Program-made: the position numbers and the translations under genes
Notes under the pieces: model-generated
The model's input: only the letters and a program-made list of their open reading frames with translations
The model's database searches: none
What the model was told of the DNA's origin: nothing
Shown: positions 1 through 8,167 of the stretch, one piece after another
Position numbering within the stretch: position 1 is the first letter of the stretch
How the letters are laid out: every line of letters starts with the position of its first letter
Assembly (NCBI GenBank): GCA_018903055.1
Contig: JAHIPW010000086.1
Coordinates: forward strand, 1-25,862
DNA: 25,862 nt
Source of the DNA: a bacterium
Lineage (GTDB): Bacteria; UBP18; UBA7526
Reading direction: 5' to 3'

Positions 1-1208
1 ACCTTGTCATTTAACTTCACTACTGGGATTGACCTCGCTCCCACATGCTGGGAAAGAGGAATTTTGACGAGATTCGTCCGATATTCTCTCTTCTCCAGAG
101 GAGCATCTACATTATACTCTTCTATCCCGATTCTTGAGATAATCCGCTCTGTGGGAACCCGGCGATACTCTATCATGGGATGGGCTTCCTCTGGCACCCC
201 TTTATGGGGATTCTTAACCTTGGCCTCTGTTAATTCCTTCTTAATCTCCTGATTTACCCTCAAAGGTGATAGACCAAAGGGGCAGGCATATAGATTACAT
301 AGGCCGCATTCTGAGCAGAGAAAAGCAGCAGTAATGTCATTCAGCTCCTTCCTCATCTCATACCCCACATGCCTCATTATCTTATGGGGTTTCAGAGAAT
401 GGCCGATTAAGTACCTGGGACAGAGCTCAGTGCAGTCAGTACACTGCATACAGAGCATAGTTCTGCGTAGGATTTTTCTCATCTCCAAGGTCTTGTTCAT
501 AATGACCTGATGGTCTTTGGGTAGAACAATCAATCCCGTGGTGGTCTTCATAACTGGGGAATCCAGATCCTCGATAAGTTTCCCCATCATGGGCCCACCA
601 TCCAAGATAGAAAAATCATTTATCAGGGGTTCAGCTAATCTTATTACCTCTCCCACACTCATCCCCACCGGAACCTTCACTGACTTCGGTTCCTTCACTG
701 CCCCGGATATTGTAAGATACCTATGAGTGACCGGTCTTCCTTCCATGGCATCTGTAATATTGATGAGGGTTCCTACATTATCTACTACTACTCCCACATC
801 AAGAGGAATCCCTCCTTCAGGGACGATCCTTTTTAATACCTCATAGACCAGGATCTGTTCATCCCCTGCAGGATAGAAATCGGCGAGGATAAATAACTGG
901 ATCCTGGATCCTGGATCCTTGATCCTGGCCTGTAGGGCTTCAAGGGCGGGTTTGTATTTTTCTTTGAGGGCAATGAATCCCTTCTTAGCACCGGTAGCCC
1001 CCATCACCAGTTCCAAACCCTTGATCACTTTATTCGCTTGAGAAGCCATTAATTGCTGATCGATGCGTAGGAGGGGCTCACACTCCGCACCATTGGCAAT
1101 GACATACTCTACCTTGGCCTCTAACTTCACGTGGGTGGGAAAGCCCGCTCCCCCTGCTCCCACCACTCCCGCATTCTTTACTTTATCAATAATTTCTTTT
1201 TTATTCAT
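1..1208 (-). CDS. PduS/RnfC-like flavo-iron-sulfur electron-transfer protein, C-terminus cut by window edge
   Basis: The frame stays open from an ATG at 1208 to the window edge, giving about 402 residues with the C-terminus missing. The N-terminus carries the glycine-rich VVGAGGAGFPTHVK motif and NGAECEPLLR, typical of the 51-kDa NADH-dehydrogenase-like FMN/NADH domain of RnfC and PduS. YPAGDEQILVYEV and an SLBB-like stretch follow. Two cysteine clusters then appear, CMQCTDCTELCP and CSECGLCNLYACP, consistent with two 4Fe-4S clusters. In microcompartment loci, PduS-type proteins pass electrons across the shell to recycle NAD(H) or a cofactor. It lies directly downstream of the aldehyde dehydrogenase gene, across a 204-bp repeat-rich spacer. 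The segment around residue 100 (KDPGSRIQ) is encoded by a short GGATCC-type tandem repeat. RnfC of a membrane Rnf complex is the alternative, but the neighbours favour the microcompartment role. Confidence 0.88.
   Translation of the reverse strand, partial: MNKKEIIDKVKNAGVVGAGGAGFPTHVKLEAKVEYVIANGAECEPLLRIDQQLMASQANKVIKGLELVMGATGAKKGFIALKEKYKPALEALQARIKDPGSRIQLFILADFYPAGDEQILVYEVLKRIVPEGGIPLDVGVVVDNVGTLINITDAMEGRPVTHRYLTISGAVKEPKSVKVPVGMSVGEVIRLAEPLINDFSILDGGPMMGKLIEDLDSPVMKTTTGLIVLPKDHQVIMNKTLEMRKILRRTMLCMQCTDCTELCPRYLIGHSLKPHKIMRHVGYEMRKELNDITAAFLCSECGLCNLYACPFGLSPLRVNQEIKKELTEAKVKNPHKGVPEEAHPMIEYRRVPTERIISRIGIEEYNVDAPLEKREYRTNLVKIPLSQHVGARSIPVVKLNDK
895..930. repeat. short tandem repeat (TGGATCC units) inside the PduS-like gene
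   Basis: Consecutive copies of TGGATCC, then TTGATCC, fall in the coding region and give the peptide RIKDPGSRIQ just before the conserved YPAGDE motif. It resembles the degenerate word repeats of the intergenic regions more than normal coding sequence. Confidence 0.6.
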
Positions 1209-1412
1209 CCTTACTTTCTCAAGGGTTAGTAGGGGGAATAGGAATGATAACGGTTACTACGTTCCGCAAATGCGGAATTGTTACTACCGGTTACTACGCT
1301 ACGCTGTTACTAACAGTTACTTTTATACTAATTTGGTAACCATTAGTAACCGTTTAGTAACCATTAGTAACTGCTAGTAACTTTTCCTGTTACCCTTGCC
1401 ACCCGTGTCATT
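1209..1412. repeat. spacer built of GTTACTA-type words
   Basis: The 204-bp spacer between the aldehyde dehydrogenase stop and the PduS-like start contains many variants of GGTTACTA, TTAGTAAC and GTAACCATTAG on both strands. It also has a hairpin at 1262-1277 (TTCCGC, AAAT, GCGGAA). Related words recur at 3262-3326 and 21949-22112. No gene was seen. Confidence 0.75.
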
Positions 1413-2843
1413 TTAGGCTATGCGGAAGTAGTCTACTAAGACGCATCTTAATGGTCGAGTAAAGGTACTGGCCTTAGTCAAACCTTCCCCAGTAGGGGTG
1501 GCGATGCTCATGGTGGCATATCCCTCTCCCTCATAGCCCAACCCGGCATAGGAGGGAGCGTTCTTGACGAAGATGGAGACCTGGGCGGTTTTGGCCATCT
1601 TGGTCAGATTGGCCACATTCAAAGAATGCATGATGGCGGTATGCTTATTTCCCTGTTCCACTTCTACAGCAAAACTTATTGCCTCATTAACATCCTTTAC
1701 TCTGACAAAGGGAATGACGGGCATGAGCTGCTCTGTCCAGATATAGGAATGGTTCCTATCTACTTCACAGAATAAGAGCCTCACACTCTCTGGTACCTTT
1801 ATTCCAATCTTGGAAGCGATTAAAGTGGCATCCTTACCAATATACTCCCTACTCACTTTGGGCTCTTTTCCTGGCCCGCCTGGCTCCAGTATGACCGCCT
1901 TGGTTAATTTTTCAAACTCTTCCTTCTTTAATTCATAAGTGCGAGGATCTTTGCGCAATAGTTCTAATAGTCTATCGGCAATGGCCTCAACGGCAATGAT
2001 CTCCTTTTCTGCAGTACATAAGACACCATTATCAAAACTGGCTCCCTTTATGATGGAGTCGCAGGCATGTTCTAAATCTGAAGTTTCATCCACCACTACT
2101 GGTGGGTTTCCCGGTCCAGCAGCAATTACCTTCTTCCCGCAAGCCATGGCTGCTTTTACTACCGCCGGTCCTCCAGTAACCAAAATGAGCTTTATCTTGG
2201 GATGCCTGAATAATGTCTGGGCCTCTTCAATGGAGGGCTTGGCAGCAGTAGTCATTAGATTTGCTGGGCCACCGGCTTTTATGATTGCCTCATTCAATAT
2301 TTGAATGGATTTTAAAGATACCTTCTTCGCCGCTGGATGGGGAGCAAAGACCACGCTATTCCCGGCAGCGATGATGGAGATGCTATTATTTATTATGGTA
2401 GAGGAAGGGTTGGTGGAGGGAACCACAGCACCGATTACCCCAAAGGGGGCCATCTCCACTAAGGTTAAACCGTGGTCCCCGGTATAGGCTATGGGGTGTA
2501 GATCCTCTACCCCGGGTGTCTTCTGGGCAGCTAAGAGATTCTTCTGGACCTTATCCTCCCATCTTCCCATTCCCGTCTCTTCCCAGGCCAACTTAGCTAA
2601 ACTCTCCGCCTCCCTGATTGAGGCCTCCCTCATGGCCTCGATATACTTACTCCTCTTTTCCAGACTCTCCCGAAAGAGTTCCCTCTGGGCAATCCGTGCT
2701 GCTTCAATGGCTTCTTCCACATTGGGAAAGACTCCCAGGTCTCCCGCGCCTGCTTTTACTTCAGGAAGTTCGGCCTCCTTCTTCGTCATTCTCTCCACTA
2801 TTTCCTTGACAACTTCCTTTATTTTCTCTGGACTAATCTCCAT
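1413..2843 (-). CDS. CoA-acylating aldehyde dehydrogenase, microcompartment type (EutE/PduP family)
   Basis: Converts an aldehyde plus CoA and NAD+ to acyl-CoA, normally in the lumen of a bacterial microcompartment. From the chosen ATG it is about 476 residues, the usual length. The first 20 or so residues (SPEKIKEVVKEIVERM) form an amphipathic helix like known shell-targeting peptides, followed by an acidic/Gly/Ala linker. The central region has PFGVIGAVVPSTNP, and the catalytic cysteine lies in FDNGVLCTAEKE (about C276). The C-terminus ends TFTRPLRCVLVDYFRIA, typical of the family. The frame extends nine codons further upstream, but those codons come from the spacer. A GAGG six bases before the ATG at 2843 supports this start. 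Nearby shell, PduL, acetate kinase and PduS genes confirm the setting. The exact aldehyde cannot be read from the sequence. Confidence 0.93.
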   Translation of the reverse strand: MEISPEKIKEVVKEIVERMTKKEAELPEVKAGAGDLGVFPNVEEAIEAARIAQRELFRESLEKRSKYIEAMREASIREAESLAKLAWEETGMGRWEDKVQKNLLAAQKTPGVEDLHPIAYTGDHGLTLVEMAPFGVIGAVVPSTNPSSTIINNSISIIAAGNSVVFAPHPAAKKVSLKSIQILNEAIIKAGGPANLMTTAAKPSIEEAQTLFRHPKIKLILVTGGPAVVKAAMACGKKVIAAGPGNPPVVVDETSDLEHACDSIIKGASFDNGVLCTAEKEIIAVEAIADRLLELLRKDPRTYELKKEEFEKLTKAVILEPGGPGKEPKVSREYIGKDATLIASKIGIKVPESVRLLFCEVDRNHSYIWTEQLMPVIPFVRVKDVNEAISFAVEVEQGNKHTAIMHSLNVANLTKMAKTAQVSIFVKNAPSYAGLGYEGEGYATMSIATPTGEGLTKASTFTRPLRCVLVDYFRIA

Positions 2844-2948
2844 CGTCATCCTCGCTTCGCTCCGATGCACGGATTAGCACTGATAATAATACAGATTAGC
2901 ACGGATTTAATCTGTGCTCATCCGTATGAAATCCGTGATTATCCGTGT
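2844..2948. repeat. spacer of ACGGATTAGCAC / ATCCGTGT words
   Basis: Between the BMC-P stop and the aldehyde dehydrogenase start are degenerate copies of GCACGGATTAGCAC, CAGATTAGCACGGATT and ATCCGTGATTATCCGTGTC. The same word family recurs at 11840-11882, 12106-12132 and 16276-16380. Confidence 0.75.
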
Positions 2949-3239
2949 CTAAGACTTTCTGAATAAAACCTTTCCTTCGGCCTCGATGGTATCCACAATG
3001 GCCATAATTACGGCATCCGTGGGAGTATCCTTGGTCCTTATTGTCTGTCGAGCCGAGGAGCCTTTGGCGATCAAGACTACCTCTCCAATTCCCGCTCCCA
3101 TAGCATCGATAGCCACCAGAGGAGATCCCTCTTCTTTTCCTTCCATGCTTATGGGCTGGACCGCCAATAATTTGCAACCTTCTATCTTCTCATCCTTTAT
3201 AGTAGCCACAACGGTACCAATCACCTTAGCAAATATCAT
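2949..3239 (-). CDS. BMC-P shell vertex protein (CcmL/EutN family)
   Basis: A 96-residue protein of the pentameric CcmL/EutN/PduN family, which caps the twelve vertices of microcompartment shells. It begins MIFAKVIGTVVATIKDEKIEG and contains LLAVQP, ending with VDTIEAEGKV. GAGIGEVVLIAKGSSAR is the family's conserved loop. The length matches the family (about 85-100 residues). The ATG has a strong ribosome binding site (AAGGAGGAGACAG). It lies between acetate kinase and the aldehyde dehydrogenase, separated by repeat spacers instead of overlapping them. An ORF in another frame at 2896-3177 is a shadow. Confidence 0.95.
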   Translation of the reverse strand: MIFAKVIGTVVATIKDEKIEGCKLLAVQPISMEGKEEGSPLVAIDAMGAGIGEVVLIAKGSSARQTIRTKDTPTDAVIMAIVDTIEAEGKVLFRKS

Positions 3240-3320
3240 CTGTCTCCTCCTTATAGATTAGAGGTTTACAGTAACCATTTTACAGTTGACAGTAGAACAC
3301 TGTTCGCTGGTTACTGGTTA

Positions 3321-4526
3321 CTACTTTGTTTTCCTGATTACATCATAGGTATCTCGGGCAATGACCAGTTCCTCGTTGGTTGGAATGCAATAGACCTTGA
3401 CCTTTGAATTGAGAGCGCTTATCTCTCCCTCCTTCCTTATGGTCTTCTCATTTTTTTCCCTATTAATGATCACCCCTAAAAATTCCAATCCGGCACAACT
3501 CAAGGCACGAATTCTGGGGACATTCTCCCCAATCCCGGCAGTGAAGACGATGGCATTTACTCCTCCCATGGCTCCGGCATAGGAAGCGATATACTTCCTT
3601 ATGTGATAGGTGAATATTTCTATGGCCAATCTCGCTCGATCATTCCCCTTCTTCTCCTCCTCCAGGATGTCGTACATATCATTACTCACTCCGGATAGTC
3701 CCTGGAGGCCGGAATGAAAATTGAGCATGGTATTTATCTCATTTGCCGATAATCCCTCATTGGCCATGATATATAAGACGATGGCGGGATCGATGTCTCC
3801 GCACCTGGTTCCCATAACCAAGCCCTCCAGGGGGGTAAAGCCCATGGAGGTATCGATGGATACCCCACCTTTTACCGCAGCAATACTTGCTCCATTCCCT
3901 AAGTGACAGGTGATGACCTTTAAGTCTGTCAAGGGCTTATCCATAAGATGGGCTACCCTCTGGGAGACATAGAGGTGAGAAGTACCATGAAAGCCATATC
4001 TTCTAATTCCATATTTGCGATACTGCATATAGGGCAATCCATAGATGTAGGCATGTCTGGGCATGGTCTGATGAAAGGCGGTGTCGAAGACCGCTACCTG
4101 GGGAATCTTTGAAAGGAGTTCTTCACAGGCTATGATCCCCCTCAGGTTGTGAGGATTATGTAGGGGAGCAAGTTCTATACAGTCCTTAATATCCTCCTTC
4201 ACCTCTTCTGTAATTCGCATAGAGGCGGCGAACTTCTCCCCCCCATGAACCACCCGATGGCCGACGGCAGCAATCTCTTTCTTGTCTTTAATGACCCCGC
4301 TTTTGGGATGGAGAAGAGCATCCAGGGCCAACTTTATCGCCCCCCTGTGATCCAAAATCTCTGCTGCTATCTTTACCGGCTTCTTCTTCCCCATCTGATG
4401 GGTAAGGATGGCTCCGCTCATCCCGATACGTTCCACAATCCCCTTGGCCAGGACAGACTCCTTTTCAATCTCAATCAGTTCATACTTCACAGAGGAACTT
4501 CCACAGTTCAAAACCAGAATATTCAT
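3321..4526 (-). CDS. ackA: acetate kinase
   Basis: Catalyses acetyl-phosphate + ADP to acetate + ATP (some relatives act on propionyl-phosphate). The protein is 401 residues, the standard length. It starts with the phosphate-binding strand MNILVLNCGSSSVKYELI and contains VGHRVVHGGEKF, the DTAFHQTMP motif, YGFHGTSH, HLGNGAS and TAGIGEN, all conserved in the ASKHA acetokinase family. The ATG follows a purine-rich AAGGAAGGGTGGG. It would complete the substrate-level phosphorylation arm of the microcompartment pathway after PduL. It lies between the TCA cassette (127 bp upstream) and the BMC-P gene (81 bp downstream). Confidence 0.97.
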   Translation of the reverse strand: MNILVLNCGSSSVKYELIEIEKESVLAKGIVERIGMSGAILTHQMGKKKPVKIAAEILDHRGAIKLALDALLHPKSGVIKDKKEIAAVGHRVVHGGEKFAASMRITEEVKEDIKDCIELAPLHNPHNLRGIIACEELLSKIPQVAVFDTAFHQTMPRHAYIYGLPYMQYRKYGIRRYGFHGTSHLYVSQRVAHLMDKPLTDLKVITCHLGNGASIAAVKGGVSIDTSMGFTPLEGLVMGTRCGDIDPAIVLYIMANEGLSANEINTMLNFHSGLQGLSGVSNDMYDILEEEKKGNDRARLAIEIFTYHIRKYIASYAGAMGGVNAIVFTAGIGENVPRIRALSCAGLEFLGVIINREKNEKTIRKEGEISALNSKVKVYCIPTNEELVIARDTYDVIRKTK

Positions 4527-4653
4527 CCCACCCTTCCTTTCATGAGATTTCTGAAAAAGTCAGCAATCTTTGATTACGGTGATTAAACTAAAGATTACAA
4601 CGATGAAATTGTCATCGAGTAATCACTGTCATCATTCTTTTGAATCACTGTAA
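4527..4653. repeat. spacer of GATTACAGTGATT words
   Basis: The spacer between icd and ackA contains degenerate GATTAC(A/G)GTGATT and AATCACTG(T)AATC words in both orientations, and a hairpin CGATGA-AATTG-TCATCG. No gene was seen. Confidence 0.65.
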
Positions 4654-5967
4654 TCAGAGGTCTCTGGGCATTTTTCCAGAGACCTCTTTCATATTTTTAA
4701 TGAGAGCGTCACCATACTCAGAACACTTTAATTCTGTTGCCCCCTTCAGCTGTCTGGCCAGGTCATAGGTGACAAGTTTCTTTGATATGGTCCTATTTAT
4801 CGATTCCTTAATAAGCTGAGCAACCTCATCCCACCCCAGATACTCTAACATCATTACGCCGGATAGGATTAAAGCAGTGGGGTTTACTTTATCCAGACCG
4901 GCATATTTTGGTGCCGCACCGTGAGTTGCCTCAAAGAGAGCAATTTCATCACCTATATTTGCCCCGGGAGCCATCCCCAGACCACCCACCTGAGCAGCGC
5001 AGGCATCGGAAAAGTAATCGCCATTTAGATTGGGAAGAGCAAGGACATGGTACTCACTGGGTCTTAAGAGTATCTGCTGGAACATCTGGTCGGCTATTCT
5101 ATCCTTAATTATAATCCTTCCCCCGGGATCTCCGGATGGTCTCCCACCCCGCAGTTCCGCATAATGCCCTTCCTTCTGCACCGGGGTTACCCCATCTTCT
5201 GCCTTCACCTGATCCCAGAGCTCATCTTCGGTAATAACTCTATCCCGGAACTCATCTAGGGCAACTTCATACCCCCAGTTTTTAAAGGCCCCTTCAGTAA
5301 ATTTCATTATGTTTCCCTTGTGGACTAAAGTTAAGGATTTTCTGTTGTTAGCTACCACGTATTCCAGGGCTTTTCTCACCAGCCTTTTGGTGGCAAACTC
5401 GCTTATGGGTTTGACTCCAATCCCGGAATCACTCCTAATACTCACTTTCATCTCTTCTTTAAGGAAGTCAATAACTTTTTTTGCCTCAGCCGTTCCCATC
5501 TCCCACTCAATCCCGGCATAGACATCTTCGGTATTCTCCCTGAAGATAATTACATCCAATTCTTCAGGATTTTTGACTGGTGTGGGAACACCTTTATAGT
5601 GACGGGAGGGTCTCACGCAGGCATATAAATCGAGTCTCTGTCTCATACTAACATTTAAACTCCGGTATCCTCCTCCCACCGGTGTAATGAGCGGGCCTTT
5701 AATGGCAACTCTATATTCCCTTATGGCATCATAGGTCTCTTCGGGAAGGGGGTTATGGTATAATTCAATGGCCTTTTCGCCGGCAAATATCTCCAGCCAC
5801 TTGATTTCTCTCTTCCCGTTATAGGAAATCTCTACTGCTGAATCCCAGACCTTCTTTGAAGTTCTCATGATATCTGGTCCTGTCCCGTCTCCCTCAATAT
5901 AGGGAATTACTGGAGAATCCGGGACCTTTATTCTTCCATTCTCAAATTTTATCTTCTCCCCTTCCAT
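4654..5967 (-). CDS. icd: isocitrate dehydrogenase, NADP-dependent
   Basis: Oxidatively decarboxylates isocitrate to 2-oxoglutarate. The 437-residue protein follows E. coli Icd closely: [33 protein letters not shown] (with the substrate-binding serine), [47 protein letters not shown] and [11 protein letters not shown]. The Lys-Tyr of PKYAG, and the Tyr and Arg of TYDLAR, match E. coli residues that select NADP. It starts at an ATG sharing one base with the citrate synthase stop (TAATG), so translation is probably coupled. Two oddities: a longer loop before IIIKDRIAD than in E. coli, and an extra C-terminal tail [11 protein letters not shown] beyond the usual KNM end, encoded by a perfect palindrome. 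Confidence 0.96.
   Translation of the reverse strand: MEGEKIKFENGRIKVPDSPVIPYIEGDGTGPDIMRTSKKVWDSAVEISYNGKREIKWLEIFAGEKAIELYHNPLPEETYDAIREYRVAIKGPLITPVGGGYRSLNVSMRQRLDLYACVRPSRHYKGVPTPVKNPEELDVIIFRENTEDVYAGIEWEMGTAEAKKVIDFLKEEMKVSIRSDSGIGVKPISEFATKRLVRKALEYVVANNRKSLTLVHKGNIMKFTEGAFKNWGYEVALDEFRDRVITEDELWDQVKAEDGVTPVQKEGHYAELRGGRPSGDPGGRIIIKDRIADQMFQQILLRPSEYHVLALPNLNGDYFSDACAAQVGGLGMAPGANIGDEIALFEATHGAAPKYAGLDKVNPTALILSGVMMLEYLGWDEVAQLIKESINRTISKKLVTYDLARQLKGATELKCSEYGDALIKNMKEVSGKMPRDL
4656..4687. repeat. 12-bp-stem palindrome encoding the Icd C-terminal tail
   Basis: AGAGGTCTCTGG at 4656-4667 and CCAGAGACCTCT at 4676-4687 are perfect inverted repeats around an 8-nt loop. They cover the last ten codons of icd almost to the stop. 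No T-run follows on the transcribed strand, so it does not look like an ordinary intrinsic terminator. Confidence 0.85.
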
Positions 5968-7166
5968 TACCTCTTCTCCATGGGAATGTATTCTTGTTTT
6001 AAGGGACCATAGTACTCTGCTCTGGGGCGAAATATTCTGTTTTCCGGCATATACTCTAAGACCCTCGCTGTCCAGCCCGCTACTCTTGATACGGCAAAGA
6101 GCGGGGTAAAGAGCGAGGTCTCCAGCCCCAGTGCTTTGTAAACAATGCCGGAATAAAAATCAACATTGGGAAATATTCCTTTTTTCTCACCCAACTCTCT
6201 TATCTCCACTTCCTCTAATCTTTCAGCAATTGCCAAAAGATTTTTAATCTCTTCAGTGGTAGCTACTCTGTGACAATACTCTTTAAATATTCTTGCCCGG
6301 GGGTCATGGGCATGGTAAATGCGATGTCCAAAGCCCGGAATTTTATGGTGTAGTTTCCTCTCTCTTCCATACCATTCCTCCACATTGGAAGGTGTGCCAA
6401 TCTCCTGTAACATCTTTATCACCCTCTCATTTGCCCCACCATGCAAGGGACCTTTAAGGGAACCAATCCCTCCAGCAATGGTGGCATAAAAATCGGAAAG
6501 TGAGGCGTGAATGACCATGCAGGTAAAGGTTGAACCACTCATTCCGTGGTCGGCATGGAGGATTAGCGCCATATCAATGGCTTTAGAAATTTCTTCATCC
6601 ACGCCCCTCAACGAGGGGCGGGATTCATCTACTTCGCCAGTAATCATATAGACAAGATTTTCAGCATGGGAAAGGTCTTCCCGGGGTTCGATAACCTCTT
6701 TCCCTTTCTTTATCCTGCTTATGGCCGCAGTTACCGTGGCAATTTTTGATATAATTCTTATGGCTACTTCCTTTTCACTCTCTAAAGTAACCTTCTGGGA
6801 CTCCTTATCATATCCCGCCAGGGCCGCGACAGCACTCATTAACAGATTCATAGAATGGGTATCCTTGGGAAGAATTTTTATCATCTCAACTATGCCTTGG
6901 GGTATGGATCTGCTTACTTTTAATTTTTCTTTAAATCCATTAAGTTCGTCCCTTTTGGGGAGTTTCCCAAATAAAAGAAGGTAAGCGGTCTCTTCAAATG
7001 ATGAGTATTTCGCCAGGTCCTCAATGCTAATACCTCGGTAACAGAGCCTACCCTCTTTTCCGTTAACATAGCCAATCTGAGTGTTATTGACTATGGCCCC
7101 TTCCAGGCCTCTTCCAATTTCACATTTAATGGGAAATTCTTTTTTGCCAACAAAATCTCTTTCCAT
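5967..7166 (-). CDS. citrate synthase, with an in-frame palindromic insertion
   Basis: Condenses acetyl-CoA and oxaloacetate to citrate. From the ATG at 7166 it is 399 residues, in the range of the shorter (non-E. coli GltA) bacterial citrate synthases. Family motifs are [28 protein letters not shown] (catalytic His), [14 protein letters not shown] and NVDFYSG (catalytic Asp). The frame is open upstream to 7271, but that part lies inside the malate dehydrogenase gene. The ATG overlapping the mdh stop (TAATG) is the better start. The stretch [13 protein letters not shown] before [15 protein letters not shown] is about nine or ten residues longer than I expect from family alignments. It is encoded by a palindromic 30-nt unit also found in spacers. 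The active-site motifs look intact. Confidence 0.95.
   Translation of the reverse strand: MERDFVGKKEFPIKCEIGRGLEGAIVNNTQIGYVNGKEGRLCYRGISIEDLAKYSSFEETAYLLLFGKLPKRDELNGFKEKLKVSRSIPQGIVEMIKILPKDTHSMNLLMSAVAALAGYDKESQKVTLESEKEVAIRIISKIATVTAAISRIKKGKEVIEPREDLSHAENLVYMITGEVDESRPSLRGVDEEISKAIDMALILHADHGMSGSTFTCMVIHASLSDFYATIAGGIGSLKGPLHGGANERVIKMLQEIGTPSNVEEWYGRERKLHHKIPGFGHRIYHAHDPRARIFKEYCHRVATTEEIKNLLAIAERLEEVEIRELGEKKGIFPNVDFYSGIVYKALGLETSLFTPLFAVSRVAGWTARVLEYMPENRIFRPRAEYYGPLKQEYIPMEKR
6594..6632. repeat. 30-nt palindromic unit inserted in the citrate synthase coding region
   Basis: CGCCCCTC at 6602-6609 and GAGGGGCG at 6613-6620 form a perfect 8-bp stem with a 3-nt loop. TTCATCCAC (6594-6602) and TTCATCTAC (6624-6632) are direct repeats exactly 30 bases apart. 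The unit matches the tandem spacer units at 14385-14444. Confidence 0.85.
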
Positions 7167-8167
7167 TATTTTTTCCTGCCTCCTCGGCAGGTCGCCGATG
7201 AGGCGACCTTTCCTTTTCCTCCCATAAGATGAGCACTGGCTTCCAGTGCTATTTGTATTTTTTCCTTGCATATTTTGGCGCTCTCTTTAAGTGATGCCAA
7301 CTCAGGGGCTTTAAGTTTCAGTTCGATTATCTCCTCCACACCGCTACTCCCTAACTTTGCCGGAACCCCCATAAAAATGTCTTTCAGTCCATACTCTCCG
7401 GATAGATAACAAGAAGAGGGAAGTATTCTCTTCTTATCTTTTATGATTGACTCTGCCATATTATATACTGCTTGTGCCGGAGCGTAGTAGGCGCTTCCCT
7501 TATTTAAGAGGTTTACTATTTCGTCTCCCCCTTTTCTGGTTCTTTCGATTAATGAATCTATGGTCTCTTTATCCAGTAGTTCGGTTATGGGAATACCACT
7601 TACCGTGGTATATCTGGGCAGAGGAACCATGGAATCTCCATGTCCCCCGAGGACCAGGGCAGCTATATCTTCAGTGGAAACATCCAATTCTTCGGCAATA
7701 AAGTAACTGAACCGAGCGGAATCTAAGACTCCGGCCTGTCCCACAACTTTTTTCTCGCTGAAACTGGTAACTTTCCAGAGTAAATAACTCATGACATCCA
7801 GAGGGTTGGTAACCATAATGACTATTGAATCAGGCGAATATTTTTTTATATTCTTTGCTACTTCGGTAATAATAGAGGCATTTTTTTTGAGTAGGTCCTC
7901 TCTGGTCATTCCCGGTTTTCTAGGAAGGCCGGCAGTTACCACAACTATATCTGAATGACTTATCTCTTCATATGAAGATGTTCCTGCTATATGAGAGTCA
8001 AATTTTGCGGCGGCGGAACTTTCCGCTATGTCAAGGCCCTTACCTTTAGGTATACCGGGAAGAATATCCAGTAATACCACATCCGCCAATTCTTCTCTTG
8101 CTATAAGAATAGCGATGGTCTCTCCTACATGACCGGCGCCTATTATAGAAACTTTTGCCCTTCTCAT
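7166..8167 (-). CDS. mdh: malate dehydrogenase (LDH-like family)
   Basis: Interconverts malate and oxaloacetate with NAD(H). It is 333 residues from the ATG at 8167, which overlaps the fumarase beta stop as ATGA. The Rossmann motif is VSIIGAGHVGETIA. The specificity loop AGLPRKPGMTREDLL has the arginine expected for malate, where lactate dehydrogenases have a QKPGETR type. NPLDVMSYLLWK, VLDSARF and the catalytic GGHGDSMVPLPR follow. The family core ends near LKESAKICKEKIQIALEASAHL. The last 17 or so residues (GGKGKVASSATCRGGRKK) are an extra basic tail encoded by two adjacent hairpins. A nine-codon upstream extension to 8194 lies inside the fumarase gene and is not preferred. Confidence 0.95.
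   Translation of the reverse strand: MRRAKVSIIGAGHVGETIAILIAREELADVVLLDILPGIPKGKGLDIAESSAAAKFDSHIAGTSSYEEISHSDIVVVTAGLPRKPGMTREDLLKKNASIITEVAKNIKKYSPDSIVIMVTNPLDVMSYLLWKVTSFSEKKVVGQAGVLDSARFSYFIAEELDVSTEDIAALVLGGHGDSMVPLPRYTTVSGIPITELLDKETIDSLIERTRKGGDEIVNLLNKGSAYYAPAQAVYNMAESIIKDKKRILPSSCYLSGEYGLKDIFMGVPAKLGSSGVEEIIELKLKAPELASLKESAKICKEKIQIALEASAHLMGGKGKVASSATCRGGRKK
7175..7208. repeat. twin-hairpin element in the 3' end of mdh
   Basis: CCTGCC-TCCTC-GGCAGG (7175-7191) and GGTCGCC-GATGA-GGCGACC (7190-7208) are two perfect adjacent hairpins sharing two bases. They encode most of the malate dehydrogenase C-terminal tail and end just before its stop codon. Confidence 0.8.

Noticed and set aside
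1209-1412. CRISPR array
   Set aside because: The repeats here and in other spacers are short degenerate words without regular 25-40-base repeats and unique spacers, and no cas genes are present.
2896-3177. Minus-strand ORF of 93 codons overlapping the BMC-P gene
   Set aside because: It is in another frame of a clear CcmL/EutN homologue, has low-complexity composition and no family motifs.
4656-4687. Intrinsic terminator at the end of icd
   Set aside because: The stem is strong, but it lies in coding sequence and is followed by GATTACAGTG words instead of a T-run.
7167-7271. N-terminal extension of citrate synthase
   Set aside because: It lies wholly within mdh in another frame. The ATG overlapping the mdh stop starts right at the family N-terminus.
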